From: Cryomorphaceae bacterium BACL29 MAG-121220-bin8
Lineage (GTDB): Bacteria; Bacteroidota; Bacteroidia; Flavobacteriales; Flavobacteriaceae
DNA: 64,000 bases
Direction: 5' to 3'
Assembly: GCA_905181705.1 (NCBI GenBank)
Contig: CAJIYP010000003.1
Location: 1-64,000 of the forward strand
The notes under the pieces are model-generated. The model searched no databases and was not told the origin of the DNA. It saw nothing but the letters and a program-made list of their open reading frames with translations. This document shows, one piece after another, positions 45,801 through 55,619 of the stretch. The translations under genes and the position numbers were made by a program. Numbering within the stretch: the stretch's first letter is position 1; each line of letters starts with the position of its first letter.

Positions 45801-45980
45801 TCAGGAAAAATAGGTAAAGAATACAGCGAAACTTTTAGAAATATAGGATTTCAAATAGACACAAAACTCGTGATGTTCTCTCACTTGTCTTCTACTATTT
45901 CATTTGGATGGGCTCGCGCATTTTCACAGGGTAAAGATTACAAAGAATATGATGAGTGGATGGTTTCATTAAAGTTTTAA
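42900..45980 (+). CDS. Secreted zincin-protease/propeller/outer-membrane barrel protein
   Basis: 1026 residues from ATG 42900; the track's start at 42789 adds 37 residues that lie over the terminator and upstream gene. The signal peptide is 'MIKKISLLIFISFSINLTFS'. A gluzincin (peptidase MA-like) domain has 'MNHELVHIAALD' (HExxH) and 'RWLHEGIAVFVETW' (third-ligand Glu). A TolB/PD40-type beta-propeller follows (about 330-600), then a C-terminal part rich in alternating strands (about 640-1026, ending 'WMVSLKF') that looks like an outer-membrane beta-barrel of the surface-antigen type. It is probably an outer-membrane-anchored protease. Substrate unknown. It is 11 bp upstream of prsW. Confidence 0.85.
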   Translation: MIKKISLLIFISFSINLTFSQFKKKETKDFNIISVDPQFDYVLNHAIRCTHNALDFHRNLFDYNPREKIFVMFQDFGDYGNGGATSLPKNFISTCIAPMNYSFESSVAGERVFSIMNHELVHIAALDNATKSDILYQKLFNGKVRSSNDHPISMFYSYLTNPRYYSPRWLHEGIAVFVETWMDGGKGNALGNYDEMFFRTRVLENSRIYSPLGLASAGTSADFMSKANYYYYGTRFVSYLAYQYGPDKLINWIKRNEGSKRGFAASFKQIFDIPILDSWNNWIEFEKEFQKKNIDNLNKTATNREELISDKALGGVSHAYLDKKRNKIYVAVNYPGKIPHLAELDVETGEIKRLHDVKGPTLFNVTSLIYDKNNDLLFYTTDNDSKRDLNSYNLKTGKSKLLYKDSRIGDLAFNKLDESIWGVRHLNGKSTLIKINKINPENPEKLYTDWEQKYTLPFGHDMFDLDISPDGLSMSASVTDLNGNQFLNIYELNSFNPFEKESIKFKEVFEFDVASPQSFKYSEDGTFLLGSSYYSGVSNIFKVDTKTLDIEFLTNAVTGYFRPIPIDKEKIFSFKYTSNGFMPVYVFLEKDIDVSNIEFLGNKTVEKFPKLRDWTIDVPNISNFDESNKIETKESVYIPKKEVKLNYSYPIVVGYKNKVGIGYKFKYQDPLGLKALDLSFSYTPNDWKNTMDSSTSDIEKEEEFHASINYSSSVLTGGKYNFYASYNNADFYDLFGPTKRSRKGLNFGVDYNRSIIYDPPRNFDLNLGLSGYYGLNQSPEFQQINFDNKDFNTDLFYNLYTSFSYKSLKGSVGAVDAEKGIKSNLTLSTAMTEGNLFPKINGNLDFGIQLPIDHTSLWLRNSFGNSFAKKVNPFTRFGFASFGNNYIDNASSKMYRGSFSFAGLSYDSEKSIIAKSFYKTTLELLLPAIRYRKLGFFNLFATYSHPTIFAGSLFTKNYEEFEGKLIDSGKIGKEYSETFRNIGFQIDTKLVMFSHLSSTISFGWARAFSQGKDYKEYDEWMVSLKF

Positions 45981-45991
45981 TTTTTTGATTT

Positions 45992-46768
45992 ATGTCTAAA
46001 CTTTTAAAAAATAGTTTTGGTGCTTCTGTGATAATAACAGCTCTTTATTTATCCCTTTTTTATCCATTAATCTTAATAAATAAATTTGACTTGTTTGATT
46101 TGGTTTTAGTAACCTTATCTATTTCTCCAGGGATTTTTATTATGGTATTAATTTATAATCTGGATGAATACGACAAAGAACCTTTATGGCTTCTTTCTAT
46201 AGCTTTCATATTTGGAGCTATGAACCTACATCTTGATGTCGATATTTTAGATTATTTATATAGTTTAATTAATACAGAAAACAATCTGATCAGAGTTGGA
46301 GAAGAAGCTCTTTCTGTTGGTATAACAGAAGAACTTTTGAAATTTCTTGTTGTAATATTGATTATATATCCCAATAAAAATTTTGATGAGCCATTTGATG
46401 GAATAGTCTATGCAGTTTTTGTTGGAATGGGATTTGCAACGGCTGAAAACTTAGCTTTTGTAATGAACGGATCTGCCTCTCTGGCAATAATGAGGATGCT
46501 TTCTGCTGTTCCAGCACATTTTGTTTTTGCTGTAATTATGGGTTATTATTTAGGTAAAGCTAAAACAAACAAAAAATCGAAATTTTTGTATATAGTTTTA
46601 TCACTTATTATCCCAATATTCTTTCATTCACTTTATGATTACTTTTTGTTTTTAGAAAATATTCCTTTCATATGGGTTGGAGGGTTTGTGACACTGTTAA
46701 TTGCTTTCTTTATAGCTAAAAATTCAATTATTGAACATCTAGGAGCCTCACCATTTAGAAAAAAATAA
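45992..46768 (+). CDS. PrsW-family intramembrane metalloprotease
   Basis: 258 residues with about eight membrane segments. PrsW motifs are all present: 'GITEELLKFLVV' (Glu-Glu..Lys), 'FDEPFDGIVYAVFVGMGFATAEN' split as the DGIVY/GFA..EN motif, 'AVPAHFVFAVIMGYYLG' (His) and 'FFHSLYDYFLF' (His-Tyr-Asp). In Bacillus, PrsW cleaves anti-sigma factor RsiW; homologues elsewhere are often of unknown substrate. It is coupled with the upstream protease/barrel gene (11-bp gap), but no sigma/anti-sigma genes lie nearby. Confidence 0.93.
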   Translation: MSKLLKNSFGASVIITALYLSLFYPLILINKFDLFDLVLVTLSISPGIFIMVLIYNLDEYDKEPLWLLSIAFIFGAMNLHLDVDILDYLYSLINTENNLIRVGEEALSVGITEELLKFLVVILIIYPNKNFDEPFDGIVYAVFVGMGFATAENLAFVMNGSASLAIMRMLSAVPAHFVFAVIMGYYLGKAKTNKKSKFLYIVLSLIIPIFFHSLYDYFLFLENIPFIWVGGFVTLLIAFFIAKNSIIEHLGASPFRKK

Positions 46769-46823
46769 TTGTTATTAATTAAAGGTTTAAACAATAGTGT
46801 TTTTTTATTATATATAATGAATG

Positions 46824-46831
46824 TATTTTTG
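46824..46831 (+). promoter_or_regulatory. Candidate -7 box of the giant adhesin operon
   Basis: TATTTTTG fits TAnnTTTG and lies 22 bp before the ATG at 46854. The upstream TTG is not at the usual distance. Confidence 0.35.
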
Positions 46832-46853
46832 TTAAATAATTATTACACCTTTT

Positions 46854-49800
46854 ATGAAGCTTAGGATTCTATTTCTTTTGTTGCCGATATTAATTTTTTC
46901 TCAAAAAATAAATTGGCAATCTAAAGTAGAACTTAACACTGATGATAAGTACCATTTTGAATCTTCATTTGAAAATTTTGAAAGCTCATTTTTACAACAA
47001 AATAAAATTCAAGTAAACCTTCCTGTAGACAGTTCTAATTTCGAAAATTTTGTTTTTTATAAGCAAAATCCTTTTTCTGAAAAATTATATGAAAAATTTA
47101 AAGAAGTAAAGGTATTTAGAGGTAAATCTTTAGATAGTGATAAAATATCTTTCATCTCTTTTGTTGGAGAAAGATTAAACATCTCTATCCTTGATGATAA
47201 CAAAAAGTCAATAATCATAAACTCTAAAAATAAAAATATTTTTATTTTAAAAAATAATATACAGGTTGACGATATTAAAAAATCTGATTTAACAAATGAT
47301 CTAATTGACAATACTAATACTTTTAAAAAAAAAAGTATTAGAGAACAAGCTCTAAACACTATTTCTTTTAGTCCCAAAGTAAAAAAATACAGAATTGCTA
47401 TTATTACTACAGCGGAATGGTCAAACTATTTTATCGACCTATATGATGCAAAAAATCTAGAGGATAAAGAGAAAAGAGCTGTTGTACTTTCAGAAATAGG
47501 AATTGCAATTTCAGCGTTAAACGGAGTTACTGAAAGAGATTTAGGAATAACTTTTGAACTTGTTGATGGTTGTGATGATTTGATTGAATTTGATACAAAT
47601 AGTGATGGTTTGACCAATGACGATAAATTCAAAACAATTTATGAAGGTGCACAAATTATCAATAGTAGAATTGGCTTAGCTAATTTTGATATAGGGCATT
47701 CTTTTTATAACGGAGGTGGAGGTTTAGCTGGAGGAGCATTGTGCGGTGGAAGTGGAAAAGCGAGAGGAACATCGGGTGGGTTAACAGGTATAGGGTTTCA
47801 TTTTGTCTTTGCTCATGAAATCGGTCATATGTTAGGTGCTCCACATACATTTAATAATGCAGAAGGATTTGGAGCTGGTGGTAATATGGTAGAATCTGCT
47901 GCTGGTGCCACTATAATGGGATATGGAGAAAGGAAAGAAAGAAATTTATATTACCATGCCCTTTCTATAAAAGAAATGAGTCAAACCATTAAAAATGCAA
48001 GCTGTGGAACTTTTTTAACAGAAAATACTAACGAATCTCCTAAGTATGTTTCTGAGCCTGAAAAAAAATCTTTTACAATTCCAGCAGGCACTCCTTTTTT
48101 ATTAGGTGAAAATTTTGAAATAAATGACAACAATAATAAGTATACAGATTTATTATTTAATTGGGATCAAATGAACGCTTATGAAATCACTGTTAATCCT
48201 CCATTAAACACTAGTTTAAAAGGACCTACATTCATTTCTTTATTTCCTGACAATAATAAAATTAGATATTTTCCTGACATTGAAACTATTCTATCTGGAA
48301 AAACTGAAAGCGAATGGGAGGTTGTCCCTCAACTTAGTAGGAATTTAAAATTTACTTTTACCGTTAGAGATGATAATAAAAATGGAGGAAGTGTTTTACA
48401 AGATGACTTTACTGTTCAAACAAAATATTCTGAAGATGGTGTATTTATGGTTTTAAGTCAACATGTAAAAGATTTAAAATATCATCAGAAAAAAGAAATA
48501 GAAATTAGATGGAATCATTTAGCTGCAAAGGATACAGAAAATGTTAATATTGAATTATCTTACGACGGAGGATATACCTTTCCAGTAAAACTTTCAGGAG
48601 CTACAAAAAACGATGGATTTGAAAAAGTAACTATCCCTCTAATCAGTAAAAGTAAAAAGGCCCGAATTCGTGTTAAACCAACTGACAATATTTTCTTTTC
48701 AATTAATCCTCATAATTTTGAAATTCTAGATCCAGAATTCAAAATGAATGTTTCTAATCCTGAAGAAATTATATGTTTTGGAGATATTAGTGAAATTTCA
48801 ATTAATCCAACTGGGGGGGCTGGACCACCATACAAAATTAAATGGGAAAAATTATCTGAACAGAATACTTGGATTGAATTAAGTGATAGTGATAACGATC
48901 CTAAAGTTTTATCCAATTTAAAAGCTGGAAAATATAAAACGTCTGTTACTGACATTGATAACAATATTTTTGAATCTGACCCAATTACAGTGTCTGGACC
49001 ACTAACAGAATTATTTGTTCAGTTAGAAAATGATATTAACAAAGAAATTTCATGTGTTGGAAATAATGATGGTTATTTAAATATTTCAACTAGTGGGGGT
49101 TCTCCACCATACACACTTTTTTTAAATAATCAAGTTATAAAAACTAATCTTAAAGAGAATGAATCCTTTAAAATAAATAATCTTAAAGCTGGTGATTTTT
49201 CATTGAGAGTAATTGATGATAATGGTTGCAAATCAAATGTTTTAAACGAAAAAATAACCGAACCAGAAAACGCACTTAATTTAAAAAACTTTAGTATCAC
49301 TAACCCAAGTGAGGGACTAAGTGATGGGGCAATTGATATTGAAATAGAAGGTGGAACAAAAGATTACAATTATAGCTGGACTAGTTTAAATTTTAGCAGT
49401 TCTGATGAAGACTTAACTGGTTTAAGTGTTGGTACTTATTTACTTACAGTAACAGATGGAAAGGGATGCGAACTTAAAAAAGAATTTATTTTAGAACTGA
49501 GTACTGATTTTAATTACAATATTTCAATCACACAAATTAATTGTTTCGGGGAATCTAGCGGAATAATCGAAACAAAACCAAAAGGTGGTTCTGGAGCTCC
49601 CTATAAAATAGAATGGTACGACTCAAATGATATATTAATATCGACGAGCTCTAAATTAAATAATATTAAAGCTGGAACTTATAAATTACAAATTACTGAT
49701 TCTGAAAACAACGTTTATCCAATCAAAACTATTGAACTTACAGAACCTCCTAGTTCAATAAATATTAATCTTGAATCTAAAACGGATATAAAATGTAAAA

Positions 49801-52800
49801 ATGATAAGACAGGTGAATTCAATATTTCAATTGTAGGTGGAATTGCTCCCTATAATTATTTTGTTAATAATGAGCTTGTAAAAGCTAACTCCGGAAATAC
49901 AGAAAATAATAAAGACGAATTAGTACAAAGTAATTTAAAAGCTGGATTATATAATATTACAGTTATTGATGCGAAAAACTGTTCCACAAACTTTCAAGTA
50001 TCTATTTCTGAACCAGAATTTTTGATTAATATTTTTAGTGAAAAAATCACTAACATATCAAAATACAATACTAATGATGGTTCCATAGAGATTATTGTTG
50101 AGGGAGGATTGTTAGCACAAGACAGCAACTATAGTTTTAACTGGACTGGTCCAAATGATTATTCTTCTACAAATCAAAATTTAACTGATTTAGCTGCAGG
50201 TAAATATATCTTAGTAATTACAGATGATAACAGTTGTTCATTAACAAAAGAATTTAATATTAAAACTCCAACTGACTTTTCATTTACTTCAATTTCAACT
50301 ACTATGCCTAAATGTTATGGCGGAAATGATGGAACTATTTCTGTTAGTTTTGAAGGTGGATATGGTGAACCATACACTGTTAACTGGTTCCAAAAAAATG
50401 CATCTGGTGACTTTGTCGCAGTTAGTGCTATTTCAGATACAAGCACAAGTATAATTACAAAATCAGGTGTCTATAAAGTTGAAGTTATAGATAATGAAAA
50501 TATAAAGTATATGTATGGAACTGAAATTATTGTAGATTCAGTTTCAGAATTTATCATTGACTCTCCGTTCAATGTTATTCCAGAAACATGTCCTGGTGAC
50601 AAAGACGGTTCATTTAATATAAAAGTAGCTGGTGGAACTGGACCTTACTCTTACTATTTAAATGATAATCAAATTGCAACTGGTAGAGGAAATGCAGTTG
50701 ATAATAATGATGAGTTTAAAGTTGAAAAATTAGAGAAAAAAGGATACTCTTTCTATGCAATTGATTCGAACGGATGTGTATCTAACCCTGTTATTATAGG
50801 AGTTGGAGGAAATGATCCAATTCAAATAACTAATCCTGAGACTGTTCTTCAAAACATTAAATGTTACGGAGACAGCACTGGTTACATTAAACCAGTGCTA
50901 ACTGGAGGAGATGGAACTGGTGTTTTTACATACAGTTGGTTGGGGCCAAATGGCTTTACAAGTAACCAAAAAGATATCGAAAATATAGGGGATGCTGGAA
51001 AATACAGCCTAACAGTTTCTCAAGGAGTATGCTCTCAAAAATTTGATTATGATGTTTTAGAACCTAACGAAATGTCTGCATCGTTAGAAAGTATAACAAA
51101 TAATATTTGTTATGGTGATGCAAAAGGAAGAGTTAATATTTCAATTAAGGGAGGAACAGCTCCTTATAAAGTGAAAATAAATGATTCTGGTGATTTTTTA
51201 TATTTTGGTAGAAAGGGAATAAATTTAAAAACGATTTCGAAATTAAGACTCCCAGCCGGAAAGGTTAAGTTTGAAATTACTGATTTTTATGACTGTAAAA
51301 CTATAATTCTTGAGCCTGAAGTTTTACAGCCCAAATCTAAATTAGTTCTTGATTATAATATAATTGGAGATTGTGAAGCTGAAAACAGTGTATTAAAACT
51401 AAAATTAAGTGCTGGAGATACATTTTTAAATGATGAAATAAAGGAATATTATAAAGTTAATATTACATCGTCAAACTTCAATGGTTCCTATGAAATGATT
51501 AAAAATGAAGAGTTTACTATTGAAAATTTAAAAGATGGTAATTACCTCATCAAAGTAACACAAAGAGATTTTCAAGAAAGCAATGATTCTCAGGAAATAG
51601 GATGTGTCGTTGAACAACAAATTTACATCTCTAATAAAGTTATTTGGGACAATAAAACAATTCAAAATATCACTTGTGTAAATGAAGACATACCAACCGA
51701 TGATGGGTCTATTATTTATAAAAATATTAGAGGAGGAACACCATTTGTCTTAGGTAATAAAACATATAAATATGAACTTTTACTAAACGAAATAATAATT
51801 GAACAAGGGACAATTAATCAGGACTCTGACTTGTTACTAAATAATTTAAAAAAAGGTAAATACTCAATTAACTTTATTGGAAACAATGAGAAATGTATAC
51901 AAACTGATGAATTCGAAATTACTCAACCTGTTCCAATTGATTTTAAAGTTGAAGAAATTTTTGACTCATGTAAAAATGCTCTTCTTGACGAATCAAAAGG
52001 TGCCATAAAAATTAATATAAAGCATGGTACTGCTCCTTACAAAGTTTATGTCATTGATCAAAATAATATTATAACAAACACTGGCATAAAAGGAGGGAAT
52101 CTTATTGACCAAGGCGGAATAGGATTCACAAGTACTGTTACTGGATTAGGAAAAGGAAAGTATAAAATTAAAATTATTGATTCTAATGATTGTGAATTTA
52201 TTTCTAATGAGATTAGTGTAGGTGAATTAGATGAATTTGTAGTTTCCAATATTTTATTTTATGATGTGGAATGCTTTGGAGGGAAAAACGGAAGCATAGA
52301 TATTGGTGAAATTAAAGGAGGACAGGCTCCCTACTCAGTTCTGTTAGAGGGAACAAACTATAAATTTGAAAGAAATTTAACAAAAGCCGTTGATAATTAC
52401 ATTATCGATGGATTAGAAAAAAACAATTATAAGCTAACTATAAAAGACAAAAATGGATGGTGTGGTACGTTTCAAAAAGAATTTTCAATAAGAGAACCAG
52501 AACTAGTTAAAATAAATATTTTAAATATCGAAAATCAAAAATGTTATGATTTTGATGATGGTAAAATAAAAATTGATTTACAAGGTGGGATGCTTACTGG
52601 AAATGAAGCGTCATACCTTACTAAATGGTATAAAAATGATGTTTTAGTCCCTCAATGGAACGACAAACTTGAAATTGATAATCTGGGCTTTGGTTTTTTT
52701 AGAATTGATGCTATTGCTAAATCTATTGTAAACGGAAAGGAAGTTTCTTGTCCAACTTCCAAATCATTTGAAATTAAAAGAGAAGACAGAATAATAGCAT

Positions 52801-55619
52801 CTGAAAATATTGCAAAACATGTAGACATAAGCTGTAATGGTGGGAATGATGGACAGTTTGAAGTGTTTTTTACTGGAGGAGCCCCACCTTATAAAGTGAT
52901 TTCTAATGGAAGCGTTATTGAAGATAATTTAACTAATAATGTTTACTTATTTAAAGAAATGCTTGCTGGAGATTATGAAATTGATATTGCTGATGCTAAT
53001 GATTGTAAATTTTCTGAATCTATCAATGATGCTACAACTCAAGTCAATGGTGTTATTAAAGTAAAAATTCAGCAACCAGAAAAACTTTTAGATGTAAAAG
53101 CAGCAATTATTAATGCAAGCTGCACTGGAAGTGAGGATGGAGAGATAATAATAAATGTATCTGGTGGAAAACCCCCATATTCAATTAATTGGAATTTAAA
53201 CAGACCTTACAAAGAACTTGAATCTAACCCTAATACAGGATATTTTAAAATTAGTACTGGAAAAGGAAGTGTATTCCCAACTGTTACTGATGTTACTAAT
53301 TTTTGCGGATCTATTTCATCAAATCTTGTAATTGATGAACCTCTAGAATTGAAAATTACTGAAATAACAAAAAAAGATAATGTATGTGTTGAAGGTCAAA
53401 CAGGTGAATATGAAATTTATCCAAATGGATTATTTGAAAGTATATATAGTAATGAAAAAATAAATTGGTTTAAAATTGAAGGGAATATTAAAAAATCTGT
53501 TATTGGATTAAACAATATAAAAATAAGCGATAGTGGACTGAAAGCTACCAACCTTCCAAAAGGTAATTATCAAATTGAAATTAAAGCGAATCACTTTAGA
53601 AATTTTAATGATGGTGAGATAGTTGAATGTTTAATCAATCATAAATTTGAAATTAAAGATCCTAAACCATTAATTTTAAATGAAGTAATTGAAAAACATC
53701 AAAACATAGTTTGTGAGTCCTCAACAGGAAGTATTGTTCTTAATATAAAAAATGGTTCCACCCCATACAGGGTACAAATAAATGATAATTTATCTCAAGA
53801 AATTACATTAGATTCAGACGGTAATTATAAAATTGAAAATTTAACAAAAGGGGAGTATAAAATAATTGTATTTGATAATTTAAACTGCAAAAGCGCAGAG
53901 GTCTCTACCGAAATATTAGAAATTGCTCCAGTATTTGATATATCTAATATATCAACATTAGACTCAAATAGTAATAATATTATTGAGGGGAACAAACCAG
54001 AATGTTACAATGGATTAGGTAGTTTTTATTTTGAAATATCTGAAAACCAGTCCTCTTTACCATTAAAATTTTATTTGGATAACATTGAAATTTTTATTGA
54101 TAATGAAATCTCTTTTGAAGGAAATGGCTACTTAATAAAAAATATTTCTTTGGGTAAGAAAGAACTTAAAGTAGTTGATGAAAATGGTGCCTGTAGAATA
54201 ATCAATTTTGAAATTTTAAATCAAGAAAAAATCAGATTAAAAAGTAGTGATAAGTTAAATTATATAAAAAAATATATTGCTTGCTCCGACGAGCAAGATA
54301 ATACAGACCTAAATTTGGGTATAATAGACGTAACAAATGGAATTATTGGAGGTCAAAAGTTTTTAAATTTAGATTATGAATACAAATTCAATTGGACTGG
54401 CCCAAATTTTTCAAGTAAAGAAACTAGAATTGAGGTAACCGAACCGGGTATTTATAATTTGGTAGTTACTGATTCTTTTGGTTGTGAAAGCGAAAAGTTA
54501 GATTTTGATTTAAGTATAGAACCTATAACAGCAAACCCTACTATTGTAAACTATTCTTGTGATGGAGAACTTGGGAGTATATCAATAGATCCAAAAGGTG
54601 GAACAGCCCCTTATTTAGTACAGTGGTACAAATCTAACAAAGAAGGTAAGTTATTAGAATTTATAAATGGACAATTAAAAATTGACAAACTAAATCCTGG
54701 GTATTATTCAACAATAATTGTAGACAATAATGGATGTCAAAAGATTGAAAATCATAAATTAATAAGTGAAGAATTATTTATCATTGAAGAACCGGTTATA
54801 GACGATGAGCTTTGTCTTCAAAAAACTGGGTATTTAGACATAAAGATAAATAACCCATGGGATACAAAATTAATTTTCTTGTACGACAATAAAGAACTTA
54901 CTTATACCAAAAACAATGTAACAGAAGATTACGTTTTATATCATGTTAAAATTGAAGAACCTCTGGGCGATGCTGATTTTTATGTTAAAAATGAGTACGA
55001 TTGTACGTATAAATTAAATCTTAATTTAGGGGTAGGAATCCCTGGCTTCTCGATTTTTGATAATAAAGGTCTGGAAATAGAAGATTTTGGAAAAGTTCCT
55101 TTTAATAGAGAGTTAACTATAAAAAATAATTCTATTGGAAAATATTTCTCTGTAAGTTATGATTTAGGTGATGGATCTGGTGAACAAGCATTTTTAAGAG
55201 AAGATGACCAAGGAATTAACATCAATTATAAGGAAGAGGGATATTATAATATCTCGTTAAAGTTATTTAATCCAGAAGGTTGCTTTAAAGAAATTAGAAA
55301 AACAATTTTAGTTGGTAAAGGGTACTGGTTTAAGGTTCCTAATGCATTTACACCAAATAACGATGGAATTAACGATGTCTTTAGACCAATAATAAGAGGG
55401 TTTGTCAAAGGAAAATTCAATGTTTTTTCAATATCTGGCATACAATTGCATGAGGAAACTTTTGATGTTGGTCAAGATTACAGAAAAATTGTAACATTAG
55501 ATGGATGGAGGGGAGATAATAGAATTAACTCTGATAAAGTTTATTATTACTTATTTGAAGGAACCACACTTGATGAAGAAAAAATAAGTAAATCAGGATA
55601 TTTTAAAGTATTAGAATAA
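46854..55619 (+). CDS. Giant T9SS-exported metalloprotease/SprB-repeat adhesin
   Basis: 2921 residues, unbroken. Signal peptide 'MKLRILFLLLPILIFS'. A pro-region (to about 180) precedes a reprolysin-type zinc protease domain with 'VFAHEIGHMLGAPHTFNN' (HExxHxxGxxH) near residue 320. About nineteen SprB-like repeats (640-2600) follow, each opening with a Cys and 'C.G..DG.I.I...GG..PY' (for example 'CVGNNDGYLNISTSGGSPPY'). A PKD-like segment and a gliding-motility C-terminal domain ('VPNAFTPNNDGINDVF', about 2827-2921) close it and mark T9SS type B export. It is likely a surface adhesin that can cut proteins. The PorP/SprF gene starts at the next base. Confidence 0.93.
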   Translation: MKLRILFLLLPILIFSQKINWQSKVELNTDDKYHFESSFENFESSFLQQNKIQVNLPVDSSNFENFVFYKQNPFSEKLYEKFKEVKVFRGKSLDSDKISFISFVGERLNISILDDNKKSIIINSKNKNIFILKNNIQVDDIKKSDLTNDLIDNTNTFKKKSIREQALNTISFSPKVKKYRIAIITTAEWSNYFIDLYDAKNLEDKEKRAVVLSEIGIAISALNGVTERDLGITFELVDGCDDLIEFDTNSDGLTNDDKFKTIYEGAQIINSRIGLANFDIGHSFYNGGGGLAGGALCGGSGKARGTSGGLTGIGFHFVFAHEIGHMLGAPHTFNNAEGFGAGGNMVESAAGATIMGYGERKERNLYYHALSIKEMSQTIKNASCGTFLTENTNESPKYVSEPEKKSFTIPAGTPFLLGENFEINDNNNKYTDLLFNWDQMNAYEITVNPPLNTSLKGPTFISLFPDNNKIRYFPDIETILSGKTESEWEVVPQLSRNLKFTFTVRDDNKNGGSVLQDDFTVQTKYSEDGVFMVLSQHVKDLKYHQKKEIEIRWNHLAAKDTENVNIELSYDGGYTFPVKLSGATKNDGFEKVTIPLISKSKKARIRVKPTDNIFFSINPHNFEILDPEFKMNVSNPEEIICFGDISEISINPTGGAGPPYKIKWEKLSEQNTWIELSDSDNDPKVLSNLKAGKYKTSVTDIDNNIFESDPITVSGPLTELFVQLENDINKEISCVGNNDGYLNISTSGGSPPYTLFLNNQVIKTNLKENESFKINNLKAGDFSLRVIDDNGCKSNVLNEKITEPENALNLKNFSITNPSEGLSDGAIDIEIEGGTKDYNYSWTSLNFSSSDEDLTGLSVGTYLLTVTDGKGCELKKEFILELSTDFNYNISITQINCFGESSGIIETKPKGGSGAPYKIEWYDSNDILISTSSKLNNIKAGTYKLQITDSENNVYPIKTIELTEPPSSININLESKTDIKCKNDKTGEFNISIVGGIAPYNYFVNNELVKANSGNTENNKDELVQSNLKAGLYNITVIDAKNCSTNFQVSISEPEFLINIFSEKITNISKYNTNDGSIEIIVEGGLLAQDSNYSFNWTGPNDYSSTNQNLTDLAAGKYILVITDDNSCSLTKEFNIKTPTDFSFTSISTTMPKCYGGNDGTISVSFEGGYGEPYTVNWFQKNASGDFVAVSAISDTSTSIITKSGVYKVEVIDNENIKYMYGTEIIVDSVSEFIIDSPFNVIPETCPGDKDGSFNIKVAGGTGPYSYYLNDNQIATGRGNAVDNNDEFKVEKLEKKGYSFYAIDSNGCVSNPVIIGVGGNDPIQITNPETVLQNIKCYGDSTGYIKPVLTGGDGTGVFTYSWLGPNGFTSNQKDIENIGDAGKYSLTVSQGVCSQKFDYDVLEPNEMSASLESITNNICYGDAKGRVNISIKGGTAPYKVKINDSGDFLYFGRKGINLKTISKLRLPAGKVKFEITDFYDCKTIILEPEVLQPKSKLVLDYNIIGDCEAENSVLKLKLSAGDTFLNDEIKEYYKVNITSSNFNGSYEMIKNEEFTIENLKDGNYLIKVTQRDFQESNDSQEIGCVVEQQIYISNKVIWDNKTIQNITCVNEDIPTDDGSIIYKNIRGGTPFVLGNKTYKYELLLNEIIIEQGTINQDSDLLLNNLKKGKYSINFIGNNEKCIQTDEFEITQPVPIDFKVEEIFDSCKNALLDESKGAIKINIKHGTAPYKVYVIDQNNIITNTGIKGGNLIDQGGIGFTSTVTGLGKGKYKIKIIDSNDCEFISNEISVGELDEFVVSNILFYDVECFGGKNGSIDIGEIKGGQAPYSVLLEGTNYKFERNLTKAVDNYIIDGLEKNNYKLTIKDKNGWCGTFQKEFSIREPELVKINILNIENQKCYDFDDGKIKIDLQGGMLTGNEASYLTKWYKNDVLVPQWNDKLEIDNLGFGFFRIDAIAKSIVNGKEVSCPTSKSFEIKREDRIIASENIAKHVDISCNGGNDGQFEVFFTGGAPPYKVISNGSVIEDNLTNNVYLFKEMLAGDYEIDIADANDCKFSESINDATTQVNGVIKVKIQQPEKLLDVKAAIINASCTGSEDGEIIINVSGGKPPYSINWNLNRPYKELESNPNTGYFKISTGKGSVFPTVTDVTNFCGSISSNLVIDEPLELKITEITKKDNVCVEGQTGEYEIYPNGLFESIYSNEKINWFKIEGNIKKSVIGLNNIKISDSGLKATNLPKGNYQIEIKANHFRNFNDGEIVECLINHKFEIKDPKPLILNEVIEKHQNIVCESSTGSIVLNIKNGSTPYRVQINDNLSQEITLDSDGNYKIENLTKGEYKIIVFDNLNCKSAEVSTEILEIAPVFDISNISTLDSNSNNIIEGNKPECYNGLGSFYFEISENQSSLPLKFYLDNIEIFIDNEISFEGNGYLIKNISLGKKELKVVDENGACRIINFEILNQEKIRLKSSDKLNYIKKYIACSDEQDNTDLNLGIIDVTNGIIGGQKFLNLDYEYKFNWTGPNFSSKETRIEVTEPGIYNLVVTDSFGCESEKLDFDLSIEPITANPTIVNYSCDGELGSISIDPKGGTAPYLVQWYKSNKEGKLLEFINGQLKIDKLNPGYYSTIIVDNNGCQKIENHKLISEELFIIEEPVIDDELCLQKTGYLDIKINNPWDTKLIFLYDNKELTYTKNNVTEDYVLYHVKIEEPLGDADFYVKNEYDCTYKLNLNLGVGIPGFSIFDNKGLEIEDFGKVPFNRELTIKNNSIGKYFSVSYDLGDGSGEQAFLREDDQGININYKEEGYYNISLKLFNPEGCFKEIRKTILVGKGYWFKVPNAFTPNNDGINDVFRPIIRGFVKGKFNVFSISGIQLHEETFDVGQDYRKIVTLDGWRGDNRINSDKVYYYLFEGTTLDEEKISKSGYFKVLE

